A stretch of DNA of 64,000 bases from Moanibacter sp965226025 (GTDB lineage: Bacteria > Verrucomicrobiota > Verrucomicrobiia > Opitutales > UBA2987). The DNA lies in the NCBI GenBank assembly GCA_965226025.1, contig CBDDCD010000002.1, positions 2,666,001 to 2,730,000 on the forward strand, in the 5' to 3' direction. The stretch's first letter is position 1. Every line of letters starts with the position of its first letter. The notes under the pieces were generated by a model. It did no database searches and was not told where the DNA came from. It saw only the letters and a list, made by a program, of their open reading frames with translations. Shown in pieces: positions 60,615 to 64,000 of this stretch. A program made the position numbers and the translations under genes.

Positions 60615-61772
60615 TCACTCCTCCACCAGATTATCGTTAATATATTCCCAGTTGAACTCCATTCCCAGCCCGGCTGCTTGTGGCAGGTGGACATATCCCT
60701 CGTCGTCCATGGGGTCGCAGGGATGGAGCAGGTAGGGTGGTGTCTCGTCGTAATCGACACCGGGAGTGAGTAGGCCGCGCTCGAAGAACTCGCAGAGTTC
60801 GTCGGTAGTAGTCCCTAGAATCTGTGAATTGCTGAATCCGCCGACGTGAATCTCGCAAGGGATACCGAAGGCTTCGTACATCGCCACTGCCTTTTTGCAG
60901 CCCGTGATGCCGCCGAAGTTGCAGTCAATTCTGCCGATGTCGGTCGCCCCTTGCAGGGCCCACTCGGCCCTGCTGTAGTAGCTTCCGGTTGCCAATTCCG
61001 GGCCGCAGATGTTGATGTCCAGCTCCCGGCACAACCTACGGTAGGGCTCTAACCTCCGTTCATCCATAGGGTGCTCCAGGAAATAGAAGTCGAGCTTCTC
61101 TAACTCACGCCCCACGTAGAGCGATTCCTCGTAGGTGTAGACGCCCCACGGGTCGAGCATGAGCGTCATATCATCGCCCACCGCCTCCCGGACGGCCTTG
61201 CATACGGCTACATCCTCCTTGGGGAAGGCCGGCAACCCGGGTGCAGGCTCCTGGGTGAGTGGATTCCAATAGATATAAGCGTGAATCTTGTAGGCTTGGT
61301 AGCCACGCTGCTTGCACTCCAGGGCGTAGTTTGCATAGACCTCAGGCGATCCCATATTAGGCACGGTGCTGGCATATGCTTTGACCTTTTCTCTTGCCCC
61401 TCCCAGCAGCTTGGCCACGGGCACACCCGCCATCCGGCCGAGTAGGTCCCACAAAGCGCCGTCTACGCTTCCCACCAGTCCCTCGGAAAAACCTCGGTGC
61501 TTCATCATCCACTGCCAGAGCCTCTCCCGATCCAGAGGATTGTCTCCCAGGAGTAGGGGTTTGACCAGGTTCTCTACTTCGGCCTTGGATGCGCAGGAAG
61601 AGTAACCGTGAGCGCCCCCCGATTGGTATCCTTCGGCGCCGTCATCGGTGACGATTTTCAATATGCGCTGGGTGACGTCGTGCTCTTCGCCCACGACGCC
61701 GTATCCCCACTTGGTTCGGTGACCCGTTGAGGTCAAGCGAAACGAGATGACTTCAATGTCTGTGATTTTCAT
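60615..61772 (-). CDS. Enolase-superfamily sugar-acid dehydratase (mandelate racemase type)
   Basis: I chose the ATG at 61772: it starts MKITDIEVISFRLTSTG, the standard first strand, while the longer frame to 61874 adds a hydrophobic stretch that is repeat DNA. Metal ligands: Asp in LMLDPWGVY (about 205), Glu in YFLEHPMDE (about 232), Glu in CGPELATGS (about 257); general acid-base candidates are Lys/His in YKIHAYIYW (about 163) and His in CEIHVGGFSN (about 310). This resembles the mandelate racemase subgroup acting on sugar acids or uronates. 385 residues, full length. The flanking minus-strand S9 peptidase is separate. Only distantly similar to the enzyme at 25639. Confidence 0.86.
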   Translation of the reverse strand: MKITDIEVISFRLTSTGHRTKWGYGVVGEEHDVTQRILKIVTDDGAEGYQSGGAHGYSSCASKAEVENLVKPLLLGDNPLDRERLWQWMMKHRGFSEGLVGSVDGALWDLLGRMAGVPVAKLLGGAREKVKAYASTVPNMGSPEVYANYALECKQRGYQAYKIHAYIYWNPLTQEPAPGLPAFPKEDVAVCKAVREAVGDDMTLMLDPWGVYTYEESLYVGRELEKLDFYFLEHPMDERRLEPYRRLCRELDINICGPELATGSYYSRAEWALQGATDIGRIDCNFGGITGCKKAVAMYEAFGIPCEIHVGGFSNSQILGTTTDELCEFFERGLLTPGVDYDETPPYLLHPCDPMDDEGYVHLPQAAGLGMEFNWEYINDNLVEE

Positions 61773-61796
61773 GTGAAAATAGAACCTTGCTAGTAG

Positions 61797-62069
61797 AAAC
61801 AAGAAAATGAAACTGAGAATTGAGAGAGAGGACTTTCTACTCCGCTGATAGATTTTGTAGCGCCAGTCTGTCACGACAAGCGCAAGTGTGACAAACTCTC
61901 ACATTTCGTTTCTCATATAGCCACCAAGACAAAGGTCAATTCGTCTCAAATCTCAGTTTCATTTTCTTGGAAGGAATCTGTCGGTATGAAGTTGGTCGTA
62001 ATTTGCTACCGCCAACCTCCGATCTGAAGTTCAGGTCTTTTGCGAAGTGCAAAGTCAGACAGATTCCTA
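61797..62069 (-). repeat. Paired TAGGAATCTGTCGG element, minus orientation, with longer flank
   Basis: On the minus strand TAGGAATCTGTCTGACTTTG starts at 62069 and its inverted partner GGAATCTGTCGG lies at 61973-61984. The first TAG is the stop codon of the S9 peptidase. Core and flank (AGTTTCATTTTCTTGGAAG, 61953-61971) match the element at 34009. A second inverted copy of the flank, AAGAAAATGAAACTGAGA (61800-61817), lies 150 bp away, so this copy is extended. Confidence 0.8.
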
Positions 62070-63995
62070 GAGGTGCTCGGCTAGGAACACTTCGATTCGC
62101 CTGGCCAATTCAATGCGATTTTTCTGCTCAAAAAATCCGTGTCCTTCCCATTGGCGATAGAACGTCTCGTGAGGGATATTGCGCATTTTCAGCTGATTTT
62201 GTAGCATCTTCGACTGTCTCACGTCGACATTTCCATCAGCTTTGCCGTGGGCGATAAAGATCGGGATTCTTATCTTGTCTACATGATGAATAGGCGAAAT
62301 CTCTTCGAACTGCTCGCTCCCAAACTTTGGATCTCCTAATGCTTTGACGAGCCTTCTGTGGGAATAGTAGTTCTGCTGGCGCTTGCGCGCCTTGACCATC
62401 ATCTTCCAATCGAATACACCGGCGACTGTCACCGCACATTTGTATAGGTCGGCTTCGAAAGCGGCGCCGCACAAGGCAGCATAGCCACCGAAGCTTGCCC
62501 CCATGATAGCCAGATGGTTTCTATCTGCGATCCCTTGCTTCACCGCCAGATGAACAGCCTCGGTGATATCTTCATGCATCTTTCGAAAGTCAAATTCAGG
62601 ATCTTCTGAGATTGCCTTCCTGTAGCCCGATGATCCGCGATAGTTGACCTTCAATACGGCGTAGCCGCGGCTAGCCAGGAACTGCGCTTCGGCGTCGTAG
62701 CCTCCCGTATCTCTATCCCAGGGACCGCCGTGGACGAGACAAACCATAGGGTAAGGCGGTTCCGAGCCGTTGGGGGTTACCAAATAACCCTCAAGTTTCA
62801 ACCCGTCCGAGGTCTTGAAATGTAAGACGCTGGTCCTGGCGAGTTTTGAATCATCGATCCACGGAGCGGAGGCTTCAATCAGACTAAGGCTCTTTTTTTC
62901 CAAGTCGAAGAGTAAGTATCGCACCGGCGCGGTGTCAGAGTATGAACTGATGAGAAATCTCTTAAAATCTTCACTCCAATCGGAAATGATATTTATCCGG
63001 TTGGGAATCGCCTTGTTGACCAACGTTTGGAGAGATTTCATTTGGGGAAGAAACCAAACGGAAGTCGGCATATCTCTGTTATAGGATATGCCAATCAAGA
63101 TGTCCTCATAGAAGCTGTATCCCGCTGTGTGCGAGTAGTCATATTCGTCGTCGCGGAAGACCAGCTCTTCAATGGAGTCATTTCCCATATCGTAAAGGTA
63201 AAGGCCGCGGGTCTGTTCCCCGTTGTAGCCGGTCACAAAAAGAAGCCTGTTATCCTTGAAGAAACTGATGATATCCCAATCCTCCGGATCGATCGGCATG
63301 GCTTCCCAATCCCCATCTTGCGAATTCCGATGCATGTATTGGAGCTTCTTTTTGTGATACCGTAAGACGATTCTAGGTTCGCCTGCCCAATCGACGATCC
63401 AGTCCCAGATTTGACCAAAGGGGGGAATAATGTTCGAGTGAACCAGGCTGCTACTATCTACCTCGACGGCAGAAACTCCGACGCCGCTGCGCTGGGCGCT
63501 TCCTTTTTTGCTTACCTTTGCAAGAGTGTCACTCCGTCCTCTACTACACCAGATCCAACTATATAGAGGATCATCGGTCATCGGGTCGACAATTAGGGCA
63601 GCGACATCGTTGCCCATAACAGTCACTATCTTTCCTTTCTTCCGATTTATACGAAAGAGCCCTTCGATATACCCGGGCCATTTATCAACATTAAAAATGA
63701 CATCAGTTTCGTTTACCCAATCGTAGTCGTAGATGTCGTATCCGGAAGACCATTTGTATGCATCGGGTTTCATCGTTGCCAGATTGATCATCACGAGCCC
63801 AATTTCATCCCCCCCATTCATTGGAGCAAGGCCGGCGACGTATTGTCCGTCTGGTGAAAGGGATGGACTTGAGATCTTGGCCGGGCGAAAGAAACTCTCG
63901 ATCGGTATCAGAGAGCGCTCCTCTTGGCCCAGTAGTTCGGGTGCGACCGGAATCAGGAGGATGAGATGGAGAGTAATTTTCCAGTAGATCTTCAT
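62067..63995 (-). CDS. Secreted S9-family prolyl-oligopeptidase-like peptidase
   Basis: 642 residues beginning 5 bp from the window edge. Signal peptide KITLHLILLIPVAPELLGQ at residues 5-23. The N-terminal beta-propeller (about 30-370; KISSPSLSPDGQYVAGLAP) precedes the alpha/beta hydrolase. Nucleophile Ser in AIMGASFGGYAALC (about 499), Asp in IAHGKADGNVDVRQ (about 583) and His in RQWEGHGFFEQKN (about 621) form a complete triad. VCLVHGGPWDRDTGGYDAEA is the usual oxyanion region. Acts on oligopeptides or esters outside the inner membrane. Its TAG stop is the first triplet of a repeat element. Because it starts so near the edge, an upstream start cannot be excluded, but the signal peptide supports this one. 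Confidence 0.87.
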   Translation of the reverse strand: MKIYWKITLHLILLIPVAPELLGQEERSLIPIESFFRPAKISSPSLSPDGQYVAGLAPMNGGDEIGLVMINLATMKPDAYKWSSGYDIYDYDWVNETDVIFNVDKWPGYIEGLFRINRKKGKIVTVMGNDVAALIVDPMTDDPLYSWIWCSRGRSDTLAKVSKKGSAQRSGVGVSAVEVDSSSLVHSNIIPPFGQIWDWIVDWAGEPRIVLRYHKKKLQYMHRNSQDGDWEAMPIDPEDWDIISFFKDNRLLFVTGYNGEQTRGLYLYDMGNDSIEELVFRDDEYDYSHTAGYSFYEDILIGISYNRDMPTSVWFLPQMKSLQTLVNKAIPNRINIISDWSEDFKRFLISSYSDTAPVRYLLFDLEKKSLSLIEASAPWIDDSKLARTSVLHFKTSDGLKLEGYLVTPNGSEPPYPMVCLVHGGPWDRDTGGYDAEAQFLASRGYAVLKVNYRGSSGYRKAISEDPEFDFRKMHEDITEAVHLAVKQGIADRNHLAIMGASFGGYAALCGAAFEADLYKCAVTVAGVFDWKMMVKARKRQQNYYSHRRLVKALGDPKFGSEQFEEISPIHHVDKIRIPIFIAHGKADGNVDVRQSKMLQNQLKMRNIPHETFYRQWEGHGFFEQKNRIELARRIEVFLAEHL

Positions 63996-64000
63996 GGCCG

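Overview
The window looks like chromosomal DNA from a verrucomicrobial bacterium of the Opitutae type. The main reason is the very long TonB-dependent receptor at 17.1-20.8 kb, whose mature N-terminus carries the LSPF-type motif common in that group. The gene mix also fits: FG-GAP/UnbV proteins, DUF6785-type membrane proteins, paired enolase-superfamily enzymes, Gfo/Idh oxidoreductases and sialidase-like proteins. This is inference from family content; there is no rRNA or other phylogenetic marker. I saw no tRNA, rRNA or CRISPR array.

Layout. 0-5 kb: a frameshifted glycosidase-like propeller and a secreted FG-GAP/UnbV-redoxin-TPR protein split by one in-frame TGA. 5-8.1 kb: two mobile genes, a Y1 (HUH) transposase and an IS1634-like DDE transposase. 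8.4-14.9 kb, minus strand: sulfotransferase, family 2 glycosyltransferase, UDP-galactopyranose-mutase-like flavoprotein and a large DUF6785-like membrane protein. 15.4-20.8 kb: LacI regulator and TonB receptor. 21.8-28.5 kb: SGNH hydrolase, sugar isomerase, a RAYT transposase between its own palindromic repeats, enolase-superfamily dehydratase and a glycosyltransferase-like gene that appears to have lost its ATG. 29-40.6 kb: two paralogous peptide/opine-type ABC importer operons in which the binding protein is fused to the first permease, with a diverged Nramp-like transporter between them. 41-47 kb: a TPP enzyme and a very large secreted Ig-like/carboxypeptidase-regulatory protein, each with one apparent base missing. 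47.9-53.4 kb: catabolic and hydrolytic genes (Gfo/Idh, GH-like propeller, PhyH dioxygenase, sialidase). 53.7-58.4 kb: an acetoin-dehydrogenase-like operon acoA-acoB-acoC-acoX. 58.6-60.1 kb: a third transposase. 60.6-64 kb: a second enolase-superfamily dehydratase and a secreted S9 peptidase.

The genes fit a scavenger of polysaccharides, glycoconjugates and peptides: outer-membrane uptake, secreted hydrolases, inner-membrane importers, then sugar-acid dehydratases, isomerases and dehydrogenases. No ABC ATPase, E3 lipoamide dehydrogenase or TonB/ExbBD is in the window, so these must be supplied from elsewhere.

The most unusual property is the intergenic DNA. At least six families of short palindromic elements share one design: 20-25 bp inverted arms around a roughly 50-110 bp core. 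One family (five copies) has a resident RAYT. A second starts with TAGGAATCTGTCGG, and in four unrelated genes its first TAG is the stop codon. A third is built of iterated 12-bp units. Several single-base frameshifts in homopolymers suggest either draft-quality sequence or ongoing gene decay.
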